A DNA stretch of 64,000 nt from an uncultured Opitutia bacterium. GTDB taxonomy: Bacteria; Verrucomicrobiota; Verrucomicrobiia; Opitutales; UBA953. The notes under the pieces were generated by a model. The model made no database searches. It saw only the letters and a list, made by a program, of their open reading frames with translations, and was not told the origin of the DNA. The stretch covers positions 126,001 through 190,000 of the forward strand of contig CAMFKE010000005.1 in NCBI GenBank assembly GCA_945957395.1, written 5' to 3'. The position numbers and the translations under genes were made by a program. Shown here one piece after another: positions 9,823 through 18,877 of the stretch. Each line of letters starts with the position of its first letter. Position 1 is the first letter of the stretch.

Positions 9823-12021
9823 CTAGCGGGAGAGGGATTCGCGGGCCTCGTCGAGCTTGCGGGAAAGCTCGGATTGGCGGCGCTCGGCGCCCTCGCCCGA
9901 GCGGTTGAGCAGACCGAGTATGACCTCGGCGCGTTGCAGCGAAGCGGCGGCCTCGTCGGTGCGCCCGGCGCGTTGCAGGGCGACCGATTCCTTCAGCCGG
10001 ATTTCCACGGCGTTCGATATGGCCGCACCCTCGCCCGGGAAATCGGCGAGCAGGCGGTCGGCCTCCTCGCAGGCGCGGCGCAGGCGGGCCGGCGCCGCCT
10101 CATCGGGCGCTCCTCGCGAGCGCACCTTGGCGAGCTGGCGCGACAGGGCCAGGCGGTGGCGCGGGTCGCGCGGCTGCTCGCGCACGAGATCCTCCAAGAG
10201 AAGCACCGGGTCGTGCGGCAGTCCGGCGGCCTCGAAACGCGCGGCGGCTCCGGCGTCGGCCGCGAGCAGGCGGCAAAGCAGGAAACGCGCCTCGACGCCC
10301 GGCTTGTCCGCGCGCAGCAGCGGCGTGAGCAGATCGGCCGCGCGGGCGAGCTCGGGGGCGCCGCGCGCCGCCCTGGCGCCGGAGACCTGGCGCGACGAGT
10401 CGACGCAGTCCAGCAGCGCCTCCACCGCGGGCAGCGCGCACCCGGGGGTACCCGCCTGAGCGGCGACCTCGCGGCGCAGCGCCTCGGCCTCCGGCCGGCG
10501 GTCGAGCCGGTCGAGCGTGGCGGCCAGGTGCAGGCGGGCGCGGGCGAGCTGAGGCGCCGCGTCGGGCAGCGCCGCATACAGGGCGAGACTGCGCTCGAAA
10601 CTCTCCAAGGCCTCGCGCGGGCGCCCGGCGCGCGACTGCAGGCGCGCCAGGATGAGCGTGACCTCGGCGAGCCGGCGCGGGGGCGTCGCGGCGCTCGCGC
10701 CGATCTCGGCGTAAGAGGGCAGCAGCTCGTCGAGCAGCCTGGCGCTCTGCGGGGACGCGAAGGCGAACCCGTCGGGCAGCCGGTCGAAATGGGCGAAGAT
10801 GCGGTCGAGCGCCGCCTGCGCGACCGCGGCGTTGGCCTCGGCGCGCCGGCGTTCGCCGTCCTCGCGACGCAGCGCCTCGCTCACGCGCCGGTAGCCGACG
10901 GCGAGGATGACCAGGCACGCGACGCCGAGGGAAAGCGAGAGCAGCCCGAGCGCGGCGGGCACGGGCTTGCGCCGCGCCCACAGGCGCAGCGTGCGCCAGG
11001 CGGAAGGCGGCCTCGCCACGACCGGTCGCCCATCCAAAAACCGGCGCAGGTCGGCGGCGAACGCGGCGAGGTCCGCATAGCGGTCGGCCGGCTCGCGCGC
11101 CGTGCTTTTCGCCAGGATGGCGGCGAGGTCGGGCGAACACGGGGCGGACGGCACGGGCTCGTCGCCGATGCGCCGTATCAGTTCGGCGACCGACGGGGCG
11201 ACGAACACCGGCAGCCCGCGCAACAGCTCGTGCAGGCTCAGCCCCAGCGCATACTGGTCGCTCGACGCCGAGGCGGGGCGGCCCAGCAGACGCTCCGGCG
11301 CGAGGTAGCGCAGCGTGCCGGCGTCCGGCTGGCTGTGCGCGGCGGCCGCGCCGCCCTCGGCCGCGGCGGCGAGCCCGAAGTCGCCCACATGCAGCAGCCC
11401 CTGCGCGTCCAGCAACAGGTTGGCCGGCTTGATGTCGCGATGGAGCACGCCGCGCTCATGCGCGTAGGCGAGCGCCTCGGCCGCCTGCCGGCCGAGCTCG
11501 GCCACGCACCGCTCGCGCGCGGCGCCGGGCGCGCCGAGTTCCGCCGGAGCGACGCGGTCGAGGCTGCGGCCCTCGATGAGCTCCATCACGAAGTAGAGTT
11601 CGTCGCCCTCGGTGCCGGCGCCGTAGATCTCGACGATGTGCGTGTGGTGAAGGCGGGCCAGCGTGCGCGCCTCGGCCGTGAAACGCTCGCGGCTGCGCGC
11701 GTCGCCGGCCCAGGCCGGGGCGAGCCGCTTGAGCGCGACGGTGCGCCCGAGCGAGGGTTGCCAGGCCTCGTAGACGGCGCCCATGGCGCCGCGCCCCAGT
11801 TCGCGCCGCAGCTCGAATTCGCCGAGGCGCGCGGGCGGCGCGGCGGGCGAGGACGGATACTTGAGGCCCTCGATGGCGATGATGCCGGGCAGCAGCGCGA
11901 GCAGGTCGCCGCGCAGCGCCGGATGCGCCTCGGCGAAAACCTCGGGCTCGGGCGCGCGGCCGCGGCGCAGGAGTTCGAGAAACTCGGCGAGGGCGGCGTC
12001 GAGGTCGTCGTGTTCGCTCAT
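9823..12021 (-). CDS. Membrane-anchored Ser/Thr protein kinase with C-terminal helical repeat domain
   Basis: The 732-residue product has a Hanks-type kinase domain at about residues 70-330: glycine loop GRGAMGAVYEA (77-86), catalytic Lys98 in VALKRL, HRDIKPANLLLD with D196, and DFG at 214-216. One membrane segment follows at about 354-377 (ALGLLSLSLGVACLVILAVGY). The remaining 350 residues are Ala/Leu/Arg-rich helical repeats, TPR-like, and would lie outside the membrane. Residues 1-65 are helical and may bind the sigma factor. Its ATG overlaps the stop of the upstream ECF sigma gene (ATGA, 12018-12021), so the two are translationally coupled. ECF-kinase pairs of this sort are known, with the kinase thought to control the sigma factor. 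The substrate is unknown. Confidence 0.93.
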   Translation of the reverse strand: MSEHDDLDAALAEFLELLRRGRAPEPEVFAEAHPALRGDLLALLPGIIAIEGLKYPSSPAAPPARLGEFELRRELGRGAMGAVYEAWQPSLGRTVALKRLAPAWAGDARSRERFTAEARTLARLHHTHIVEIYGAGTEGDELYFVMELIEGRSLDRVAPAELGAPGAARERCVAELGRQAAEALAYAHERGVLHRDIKPANLLLDAQGLLHVGDFGLAAAAEGGAAAAHSQPDAGTLRYLAPERLLGRPASASSDQYALGLSLHELLRGLPVFVAPSVAELIRRIGDEPVPSAPCSPDLAAILAKSTAREPADRYADLAAFAADLRRFLDGRPVVARPPSAWRTLRLWARRKPVPAALGLLSLSLGVACLVILAVGYRRVSEALRREDGERRRAEANAAVAQAALDRIFAHFDRLPDGFAFASPQSARLLDELLPSYAEIGASAATPPRRLAEVTLILARLQSRAGRPREALESFERSLALYAALPDAAPQLARARLHLAATLDRLDRRPEAEALRREVAAQAGTPGCALPAVEALLDCVDSSRQVSGARAARGAPELARAADLLTPLLRADKPGVEARFLLCRLLAADAGAAARFEAAGLPHDPVLLLEDLVREQPRDPRHRLALSRQLAKVRSRGAPDEAAPARLRRACEEADRLLADFPGEGAAISNAVEIRLKESVALQRAGRTDEAAASLQRAEVILGLLNRSGEGAERRQSELSRKLDEARESLSR

Positions 12022-12614
12022 GGGCGCAGGCCGGACAATCCGGACAGGGATTCCTGCAGGCGGCGCAGGGCGCGGATGTAGCGGGCGCTGGCGGCCTTGG
12101 GCTCGATGCCGAGCACGGCGGCCGCCTCCAGGTTTTCCAACTCCTCGAAATGGCGCAGCACCAGGATCTCGCGGTCAGCCTCGTTCATCGCGGCCACCGC
12201 GGCGCGCACGCCGGCGGCGCGCTCCGCGTGCACGAGGCGGCTGCGCGGCGAACTCAGCGAATCGGCCAGGCGCAGGAGCGGGTCCGCCGCCTCGTCGCCG
12301 TCGCCGGAGAGTTCGCACCCGGCGGCGCGTTTGGCGGCGCCGAGGTGGTGCCGGCACAGGTCGGCGAGCGTCTGCAGCGCGAGCGTGCGCAGGCGCACAT
12401 ACGGCGGCAGCTCCGGAGCGGCAGCGGACGAGTCGGTTCGTCGGCGCGCGGCCAGGAACATCTCCTGCAACACATCGTCGACGCTCACGCGGCGGCGCAG
12501 GGCGGCCGGCATGCGGCCTTCCAGAAGACGACGCAGACGGCCCTCATGCTCGCGCAGGAGGGCCGCCAGTTCGTTTTGTGCGTCGGGATTCACGGGCTTC
12601 GGGGATGCGGCCAA
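12018..12614 (-). CDS. ECF-family RNA polymerase sigma factor paired with the kinase
   Basis: The 198-residue protein carries region 2 (LRRRVSVDDVLQEMFLAARRR, residues about 40-60; the D-DV-LQE-F pattern contacts core polymerase) and region 4 near the C terminus (REILVLRHFEELENLEAAAVLG, helix-turn-helix for -35 recognition). The listed start is TTG at 12614; a GTG at 12593 is an alternative. It overlaps the downstream kinase gene by four bases, so both are made from one message. This architecture matches ECF groups regulated by Ser/Thr kinases, common in Planctomycetes and Verrucomicrobia. The regulon is not shown by the sequence; the neighbouring secreted sulfatases on the same strand are candidates only. 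Confidence 0.9.
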   Translation of the reverse strand: MAASPKPVNPDAQNELAALLREHEGRLRRLLEGRMPAALRRRVSVDDVLQEMFLAARRRTDSSAAAPELPPYVRLRTLALQTLADLCRHHLGAAKRAAGCELSGDGDEAADPLLRLADSLSSPRSRLVHAERAAGVRAAVAAMNEADREILVLRHFEELENLEAAAVLGIEPKAASARYIRALRRLQESLSGLSGLRP

Positions 12615-12660
12615 GCACTAGGCGCGAAGCCCCGCGATGTCCGGCCTGCAATGCCGCGCG

Positions 12661-14100
12661 TCACTTGGAGGTCGTCGCCGCCTTGGGCTCGAAGAAGAAG
12701 CCGTCGGAGGACGGGATCGTCAGCTCGCCCTGGATCGGGGCGGAGTAGATGTAGGCGGGGGCGCTGGTGTAGCCGTCGAGGTTGCGCAGCTTCATCAGCT
12801 TGGCGCGCTGTTCGGCGCTCAGCGTGCGGCCGGCCTTGGCGAAGGCGGTGGCGTAGTAGTACGACATCTCGCCGTCGAGTTCGCCGTAGCGGCGACCCAG
12901 CGCGACGACCTTGGCCTTGTCCGGCGTCTCGCCCTTGAGGAACTTGCGCAGTTCCACGGAGATGGCGCGGCGCACGAGAGCGACCTCCTTGAGCGCCTTG
13001 CGCTGCCGGTCCGGGATGGCCGTGATGGGCGCGCGCTGGGCCTCGGTGAGCGTGGCGAGGAACTCCTTGCCGCTGTCGCCGGTGACGGAGGTGCTGATGT
13101 CGTAGTCCTTTTTGCCCATGGCGGGCATGTCCTTCATGTAGAAGCCGCCGAAGTAGGTGCCGTGGCGCTCGGGGCAGAAGTACACATCGGCGTCGACGGA
13201 GCCGGCGAACCAGCTGAACATCTCGCTGGCGTAGGTCATGTAGGCGACATTCACCAGCTTCTCGGTGCCGCGGGGCATCTTGTACGGCCCGACATCCACA
13301 TCCGGCCAGGTGTTGAAGTCGCCGAACTTCATCTTCGCGAAATACGCCTTCTGCTCGGCGTTGAAGCCGGCGACGGTCTGCCCGAACAGGCGGGCGCGCT
13401 CATAGCTGAGCTCGGCGTCGAAGGCGAAGATGTCGCCGACATGGCGCACCACGGCCGCCTGGTTCAGCCCGCGGCTGCCCGCCGGGATGTCGCCGGAAAG
13501 CTCGCGGCAGAACGCCTGAATGAGCGGGAAGCGCATGCGGGCCAGCGTGTCGAGCCGGCGCGCCTCCTCCTTGGCGCGCGCGGCGAACGCCTCGCGCTGC
13601 GCGTCGGTGAGGGTCTTCAACACATTGCCGGCCACGCGGTTGAGGAACACCGGGTTGTGCCCCTTCTTGGCCGCGTCGATGTCGCGCATGTACTGGAAGC
13701 CGAAGAAGTCGCAGACCTTGCCGGGCGGGATGAAGGTGTCGGCGCCGAAATCTCCGGTGAGGAAGGCGAGGCCGTTGAAGGCGACGGTGTGCAGCTGCGC
13801 GTTGTCCGACATCGCCTGTTCCAGCGTGTAGTTCTGCGCGCCGCCCTGCCCTCCCTTGCCGCCCTGCCCGCGACGCGGGCGCTCGCCCTTGCGTCCCTTC
13901 TCCTTGGACGACGGGGGCGACGGGCGCTCCTCGTTGTCGCCGCGCGGGGGCGCGGGACGCTCATCGGCGTCGCCCTGTTCGGGCGGAGGCGGCGGGCGAT
14001 CCTCGGGGGCCTCCTGCGCGAAGGCCGGGGTGACGGGAAGCGCGACGAAGGCGAGGAGAGCCAGCGCGGCGAGGGTGAGTTTGCGGGTGTGGGCGTTCAT
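12661..14100 (-). CDS. Secreted protein of unknown function with Gly/Lys/Arg-rich linker
   Basis: From the ATG at 14100 the 479-residue product starts with a clear signal peptide (MNAHTRKLTLAALALLAFVA, cleavage near AFAQ). Residues about 25-75 are low complexity: proline/acid-rich, then basic Gly/Lys/Arg (GRKGERPRRGQGGKGGQGG). The rest is helical, with two stretches of similar pattern, LKTLTDAQREAFAARAKEE and LATLTEAQRAPITAI, recalling the LTxxQR pattern of Spy/CpxP-like periplasmic proteins. I do not recognise the family. It lies upstream of the sigma/kinase pair and downstream of two sulfatase genes on the same strand (55 bases from the nearest), which suggests a shared exported process. 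Function unknown. Confidence 0.85.
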   Translation of the reverse strand: MNAHTRKLTLAALALLAFVALPVTPAFAQEAPEDRPPPPPEQGDADERPAPPRGDNEERPSPPSSKEKGRKGERPRRGQGGKGGQGGAQNYTLEQAMSDNAQLHTVAFNGLAFLTGDFGADTFIPPGKVCDFFGFQYMRDIDAAKKGHNPVFLNRVAGNVLKTLTDAQREAFAARAKEEARRLDTLARMRFPLIQAFCRELSGDIPAGSRGLNQAAVVRHVGDIFAFDAELSYERARLFGQTVAGFNAEQKAYFAKMKFGDFNTWPDVDVGPYKMPRGTEKLVNVAYMTYASEMFSWFAGSVDADVYFCPERHGTYFGGFYMKDMPAMGKKDYDISTSVTGDSGKEFLATLTEAQRAPITAIPDRQRKALKEVALVRRAISVELRKFLKGETPDKAKVVALGRRYGELDGEMSYYYATAFAKAGRTLSAEQRAKLMKLRNLDGYTSAPAYIYSAPIQGELTIPSSDGFFFEPKAATTSK

Positions 14101-14155
14101 GGGGATTTCTTCTTTTTGGGGGTAAAAACGGGGGGTAAGGTTCGCGGCACGGGGC

Positions 14156-15643
14156 TCAGGATTCGGTGTCGGCGGACTTGCCCTTGCCGCCCTTTTTGCC
14201 GCCGGCTTTGCGGCCTTCCTTGGCGCCCTTGCCGCCCGACTTGGCATCCTCCCTGGGCGCGGAAGGGTCGTAGGCCGGGTTGGCCTGCGGCATGTCGGCC
14301 GACTCGGACTTGAGGCGCTTCATCAGCTCGGCGCGAAGGGCGGCCGCGCGCTCCTTCTCGGTGGCGGCGAGGTTGTGTTTCTCGCCGATGTCCTTGGTCA
14401 GGTTGTAGAGTTCGTCGCGTCCGTCCTCGTAGTAGTGGACGAGTTTCCAGTCGCCGGTGATGAGCGCGGAGCTCGGGGTGGAGCCCTGGTAATGCGGGAA
14501 GTGGAAGGTGAGCCCGTCGCCGGCGGCGCGTTTCACCGCCGTGGCCTTGCCGTGCAGCAGCGGAGAAAGGTCGCCGCCCGCGAGGCCGGCGGGCAACGCG
14601 GAGGCGGGGATGCCGGCGATGGCGGCGAAAGTCGGATACAGGTCCACGCCGCCGATGGCCGTGCGGCAGACCGAGCCGGCGGCGATGCCGGGGCCGCGGA
14701 TGATGAACGGCACGCGGATGCCGGCCTCGTCGAGCGAGCCCTTGCCGCCGCGCAGCACGCCGCGCTTCCCGCTCGCGCCGTTGTCGGCCATGTAGATGAC
14801 ATAGGTGTTGTCGCGCAGGCCGGCCTCGTCGAGCGAGCGGAAGAGGCGCGCGAGGCTGCTGTCGAGGTTCTCGGCGATGGCGGCGCCGTTGACCTCCTTG
14901 TCGTTGCCGTCGGGCAGCTTGGCGCGGTACTTGGCGATGGTCTCGGGCAGCGCGTTCTGCGCGACATGCAGGGCGTAGCTGCTGATCTGGATGAAGAACG
15001 GCCTACCCTCCTTTTTCATGCGCCGCATGAAGTCGGCGGCCCGGTCGGCGGTGCTGAACACCGCGTCGGGATCGGGCGCCTTCAGGTCGTCGGCGTCGCG
15101 GTTGCCGGTGTCGCCGTCGCCTTCGTCGAAGCCGTGTTTGGCGGGGCCGCCGCCGGAGACATGCCACTTGCCGTAGTGGGCGGTGCCGTAGCCGGCGGCC
15201 TTCAGCAGTTCGGCGTGGGTCGTCTCCTTGGTGGAGAGCGACTTGATGAGCGAGGGTTCCAGCAGCTTGTAACACGGGGCGTCGCCCACGCTGGGCGCGG
15301 CCTTTGTCCAATGATTTTGGGCGGGCGTCTTGCCGGTGAGCAGGCTGATGCGCGTGGGCGAACACACCGGCGCGGGCGCGTACGCCTGGCTGAACCGCAT
15401 GCCCTCCTCCGCCAGCTTCGCCAGCGCCGGGGTCTCGATCACCCGGCTTTTCGACTCGGGTATCGCGGGGTCCATCGGCACGGAAAGCCCGGCCCAGTTC
15501 TGGTCGTCCGCCAGGATGAAGAGGATGTTCGGACGCGCCGCCTTCGCCGGGGCGGCCGGTTTCGCGGCGGCGGGCGCGGCCGCGAGGGTGAACGGGCTCG
15601 CGGCGAACAGCGAGGAGAGGAGCAGAAGCCGGCGGATCAGCAT
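14156..15643 (-). CDS. Secreted sulfatase, formylglycine type
   Basis: The 495-residue product has a signal peptide (MLIRRLLLLSSLFAASPFTLA) followed by PNILFILADDQNW, with the two Asp metal ligands at 46-47. The sulfatase signature CSPTRISLLTG has Cys94, to be converted to formylglycine by an activating enzyme not encoded in this window. YVIYMADNGASGKRG and KLVHYYEDGRDELYNL are further typical blocks. It should hydrolyse sulfate esters, probably on polysaccharide; the substrate cannot be read from sequence. The C terminus is unusual: about 25 residues rich in Gly and Lys (GGKGAKEGRKAGGKKGGKG). A second sulfatase lies 62 bases upstream. Confidence 0.93.
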   Translation of the reverse strand: MLIRRLLLLSSLFAASPFTLAAAPAAAKPAAPAKAARPNILFILADDQNWAGLSVPMDPAIPESKSRVIETPALAKLAEEGMRFSQAYAPAPVCSPTRISLLTGKTPAQNHWTKAAPSVGDAPCYKLLEPSLIKSLSTKETTHAELLKAAGYGTAHYGKWHVSGGGPAKHGFDEGDGDTGNRDADDLKAPDPDAVFSTADRAADFMRRMKKEGRPFFIQISSYALHVAQNALPETIAKYRAKLPDGNDKEVNGAAIAENLDSSLARLFRSLDEAGLRDNTYVIYMADNGASGKRGVLRGGKGSLDEAGIRVPFIIRGPGIAAGSVCRTAIGGVDLYPTFAAIAGIPASALPAGLAGGDLSPLLHGKATAVKRAAGDGLTFHFPHYQGSTPSSALITGDWKLVHYYEDGRDELYNLTKDIGEKHNLAATEKERAAALRAELMKRLKSESADMPQANPAYDPSAPREDAKSGGKGAKEGRKAGGKKGGKGKSADTES

Positions 15644-15705
15644 GGGAAATTTCCTTTCGGGAGGGGCGATGTGGCGCGGGGTGCGGCGATGACGGCGAAA
15701 ACGGC

Positions 15706-17163
15706 TCAGGACTTCGACCCGCCGGCGGTGTTTGCGGAGCGGCCGCCGCGCTCGCCTCTCGGGCGCTTGGCGGCGGGGTCGTAGGCGGGGTTGGCGACGG
15801 AGGGGATCGCGGCGCCGGTGTCCTTTTGCCAGCGGTGCAGTTCGGCCAGCATGGCCTTGGCCCGGGCGGGCTCGCGCGCGGCAAGGTCGGTCGACTCGCC
15901 GGCGTCCTTGGCGAGGTTGTACAGCTCGGTGCGACGGTCCTCGAAGAACTCCATCAGCTTCCAGTCGCCGGACCGGATGGCGCTCGAGGGTTTGGAACTG
16001 CCGATATAACACGGGAAGTGCCAGAACATCGAACGCGCCGGCCAGGTCTTGCCGCGCAGCAGCGGCACCAGGCTGCGCCCGTCGAGCGTCGCCTTCGGCG
16101 TCGCCCCGGCGAGTTCGGCCAGCGTGGCGTGGAAGTCGATCGAGGCCACCGGCTCGCGGCATTCGCCGCCGGGCACGGTGACGCCGGGCGCCACCACGAA
16201 AAGCGGCACGCGGATGCCGCCCTCGTAGAGCTCGCCCTTGCCGCCGCGCATCGGCGCGCAGAAGGGCTTGGTGGCGCCGTTGTCGGAGGTGAACACGATG
16301 ACGGTGTCGCGCTCCAGCCCCTGCTCGCGCAGCGAGGCGGTGAGCCGCGCGATGTTGCGGTCCAGGTTTTCCACGGTCGCGGCGTAGGCGGGGTCGTTGG
16401 CCGGGTCCGCGGGCAGCGAGGCGGCCTTGGCCTTGTACTTCTTCAAAAGCTCCGCGGGCGGGTCGAAGGGCGCGTGGATGTCGTGATAGGGAAGATACAG
16501 GAAGAACGGCTTGTCGCCGCGCGACTTCATGAAGGCGATGCCCTCGTCGGTGAACACCTCGGCGAGCTGGCGCCCGGAGGCGTCCCGGTAGGCGTCCTTC
16601 TCAAAACCCACATCCTTCGGGTCCTTGAAAACCTCGAAACCCTGGCCGAGAGGCGTGCACGGGCCGGCCTTGTTCTTCCCGCCGCGCCCGAGGTTCCACA
16701 TGCCGAACATCGCCGTGGCGTACCCGCGGTCGCGCAGCGTCTCCGCCACGGTCACCTCCTCCGTCGGCATCTCCTCGCGACTCTCCGACGCGAGCAGCTT
16801 CTGCCAGGGCGAACCCGGTTTCTGGCGCGGGTCCGAAACCGTGTACACGCCGTGGCGCGGCGTGTACCGGCCGGTCATCAGGCAGGCCCGCGTGGGCGCG
16901 CAGTTCGGCGCCGCCGCGTAGGCCTGCGTGAACCGCATGCCGCGCCGCGCCATCTCGTCGATCGCGGGCGTCTCGATGAACTTGTTGCCCGTGAACCCGC
17001 AGTCGCGCCACCCCATGTCGTCGATGAGGATGAGGATGATGTTCGGCGGACGCGCCTGCCCGGGGACGGATGCCGGCGACCCGGGTGAGGCGGCGGGCTG
17101 CGCCGCGATAGCGGTGACCCCGGCGAGGCTCAGGGCGCAGAAAGTGGCGAGGCGTTTTCTCAT
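15706..17163 (-). CDS. Secreted sulfatase, formylglycine type (second of a pair)
   Basis: The 485-residue product begins with a signal peptide (MRKRLATFCALSLAGVTAIA), then PPNIILILIDDMGWRDCG with Asp48-Asp49 as metal ligands. The signature NCAPTRACLMTGRYTPRHG holds the modifiable Cys88. VIVFTSDNGATKPF and GDWKLMEFFEDRRTELYNL match sulfatase blocks. It differs clearly from the neighbouring sulfatase, so the pair may act on different linkages of one sulfated glycan. It too ends in a basic low-complexity tail (RPRGERGGRSANTAGGSKS). It is the first gene of the minus-strand run 17163-14156. Confidence 0.93.
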   Translation of the reverse strand: MRKRLATFCALSLAGVTAIAAQPAASPGSPASVPGQARPPNIILILIDDMGWRDCGFTGNKFIETPAIDEMARRGMRFTQAYAAAPNCAPTRACLMTGRYTPRHGVYTVSDPRQKPGSPWQKLLASESREEMPTEEVTVAETLRDRGYATAMFGMWNLGRGGKNKAGPCTPLGQGFEVFKDPKDVGFEKDAYRDASGRQLAEVFTDEGIAFMKSRGDKPFFLYLPYHDIHAPFDPPAELLKKYKAKAASLPADPANDPAYAATVENLDRNIARLTASLREQGLERDTVIVFTSDNGATKPFCAPMRGGKGELYEGGIRVPLFVVAPGVTVPGGECREPVASIDFHATLAELAGATPKATLDGRSLVPLLRGKTWPARSMFWHFPCYIGSSKPSSAIRSGDWKLMEFFEDRRTELYNLAKDAGESTDLAAREPARAKAMLAELHRWQKDTGAAIPSVANPAYDPAAKRPRGERGGRSANTAGGSKS

Positions 17164-17363
17164 GGCTTGGGATTCTCTCGTCGGTAGCCGCCCCCTGGGT
17201 CGGAAACAAACCACCGCCGAACCGTATTCCGTAAAACGCCGGCCCGAATCCACAGGCTCCTCAAAAAAACCTCACCCGCCCGATAAATACCCGCACCGGC
17301 GCCACAGCCGCCGGCGGCTTCGGGCGATTTGCCGGCGAGGGGATAGCGGACACCCTCATAAGC

Positions 17364-17936
17364 ATGAAAGCCCCGGCCCGATTCTCCCTGGCGGCGCTCC
17401 TGTTGACGGCCTCATGCGTGGCCGGGGCCAACGACGCCTACCCGCGCATCGACTCGGACCGGGAGGTGGTGCGCACGCTCCCCAAGGCCACGCTCATCGT
17501 GGGCGAGCTGCCCCCGGGCCTCGACTACTTCAACGCCGGGCTCGCCGAGTTCAGACCCTTGTTGAACTACCTGGACACGCACAACCTGCCGCGCAACAGC
17601 CCGGTGGAAGGCCGCCCTTACTGCGAGCGAACCCTGGCGCTGTACCTCGACGACGCCTCCGCCGCCAAGGCGCTGCCGGAGGCCAAGGGCATCCGCAAAG
17701 TCGTCCTGCCGGAGCGCACGGTGGCCGCACTGGCCTCGCGAGGCGGATACGACAAGGAAAAGCTGACGGGCATGACCAAGCGGCTGGAGACCTGGGTGGC
17801 CAAGCAGCCCGACCTGAAGGTCACCGGTCCGGCCTACTTCGTGTACTGGCACCCGGTCTATGTGCCTTCGTTTTACCGCAAGGCCGAGGTGCACATCCCC
17901 GTCGTGCGGGTGAAAACCGACAAGCCGGCGACCTAA
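17364..17936 (+). CDS. Exported GyrI/SOUL-like effector-binding-domain protein
   Basis: This 190-residue product has an N-terminal signal (MKAPARFSLAALLLTASCVAG); TASC may serve as a lipobox, making it a possible lipoprotein. The C-terminal stretch PAYFVYWHPVYVPSFYRKAEVHIPV has the pattern of GyrI-like/SOUL effector-binding domains, which bind small molecules or haem. KLTGMTKRLETWVAKQPDLKV matches the preceding helix in that fold. Its stop codon overlaps that of the convergent ribF gene. The family call is by pattern, so the molecular role remains open. Confidence 0.7.
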   Translation: MKAPARFSLAALLLTASCVAGANDAYPRIDSDREVVRTLPKATLIVGELPPGLDYFNAGLAEFRPLLNYLDTHNLPRNSPVEGRPYCERTLALYLDDASAAKALPEAKGIRKVVLPERTVAALASRGGYDKEKLTGMTKRLETWVAKQPDLKVTGPAYFVYWHPVYVPSFYRKAEVHIPVVRVKTDKPAT

Positions 17937-18877
17937 GCGCGGCCCGCCGCGGAGCAATCGGCCTCGATCTGCGCCTTCAGCGCGTCCAGCGAGGCGAACT
18001 TCATCTCAGGGCGGATGAAGCGGCGCAGGGAAACGCGCACGCGCGCCCCGTCACCGAGACCCGCCGCGGCCACCTCGGCGGCGCTCGCGAACAGGTGCAC
18101 CTCCAACTGCGGCGTCACCGGGGCGTTCTCCACGGTGGGTCGCACGCCGTAGTTGGCGACGCCCTCGCGCCACACGCCGTCGGGGCCGCGCAGGTGCACG
18201 GCGTACACGCCGTAGGCGGGACGCAGCTCGGGATTCCAAAAAACATTCAGCGTGGGGAAGCCGATGGTGCGCCCCAGCCGGCGGCCGGACACCACGGGGC
18301 CTTCGCCGTAGTACTCGTAGCCGAGCAGCGCGGCGGCATCGTCCACCCGGCCCTCCGCGACCAGCCCGCGGATGCGCGTGCTGGAAACGCGTTCGCCGTC
18401 GACCGCCACGCGGTTGGCCGCGAACACATGCACGCCGCAGGCCTTGCCCTGGCTGACCAGCAACGCCGCGTCGCCGGCGCGCTTGTGACCGAAGCGGAAA
18501 TTCTCCCCCACATACACGGCGGCCAGCCCGGGCGCGCGCTCGCGCAGCCACGGCAGGAACGCCTCCGCCGGCATGGCGGCGAACTCGCGGTCGAACCGGT
18601 GGTGCACCGCGAAATCCAGGCCGGCGCCGGCGAGCAGCTCGTCCTTCTGCGCCGCGTCCACGAGCAGCAAGGTCGGGTTTTCCGGACGGAACACGCGGCT
18701 GGGGTGCGGCTCGAAGGTCAGCACGCCCGCCACGCCGCCGGACGCCTTCGCGTTGCGAACGGCCAGCCCGAGCACCTCGCGGTGCCCCAGGTGCACGCCG
18801 TCGAACATGCCCACGGCCAGATGCACCGGCCCGGAAAAGGCGGGCAGGCGGTCGAAGGTGGTGACGGAGCTGAACAT
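17933..18877 (-). CDS. ribF: Bifunctional riboflavin kinase / FAD synthetase
   Basis: The 314-residue protein carries the FAD synthetase N-terminal domain (VGMFDGVHLGHREVL, nucleotidyltransferase HxGH-type motif; SSTRIRGLVAEGRV) and the riboflavin kinase C-terminal domain (GRTIGFPTLN and AYGVYAVHL). It converts riboflavin to FMN and FAD. It is transcribed toward the 17364 gene; the two stop codons overlap (CTAA at 17933-17936). No FMN riboswitch is visible upstream. Length is usual for the family. Confidence 0.95.
   Translation of the reverse strand: MFSSVTTFDRLPAFSGPVHLAVGMFDGVHLGHREVLGLAVRNAKASGGVAGVLTFEPHPSRVFRPENPTLLLVDAAQKDELLAGAGLDFAVHHRFDREFAAMPAEAFLPWLRERAPGLAAVYVGENFRFGHKRAGDAALLVSQGKACGVHVFAANRVAVDGERVSSTRIRGLVAEGRVDDAAALLGYEYYGEGPVVSGRRLGRTIGFPTLNVFWNPELRPAYGVYAVHLRGPDGVWREGVANYGVRPTVENAPVTPQLEVHLFASAAEVAAAGLGDGARVRVSLRRFIRPEMKFASLDALKAQIEADCSAAGRA

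Noticed and set aside
9766-12081. Long open frame of 771 codons on the plus strand
   Set aside because: It lies antisense to the Ser/Thr kinase, which has all kinase motifs; the plus frame is an artefact of high GC content.
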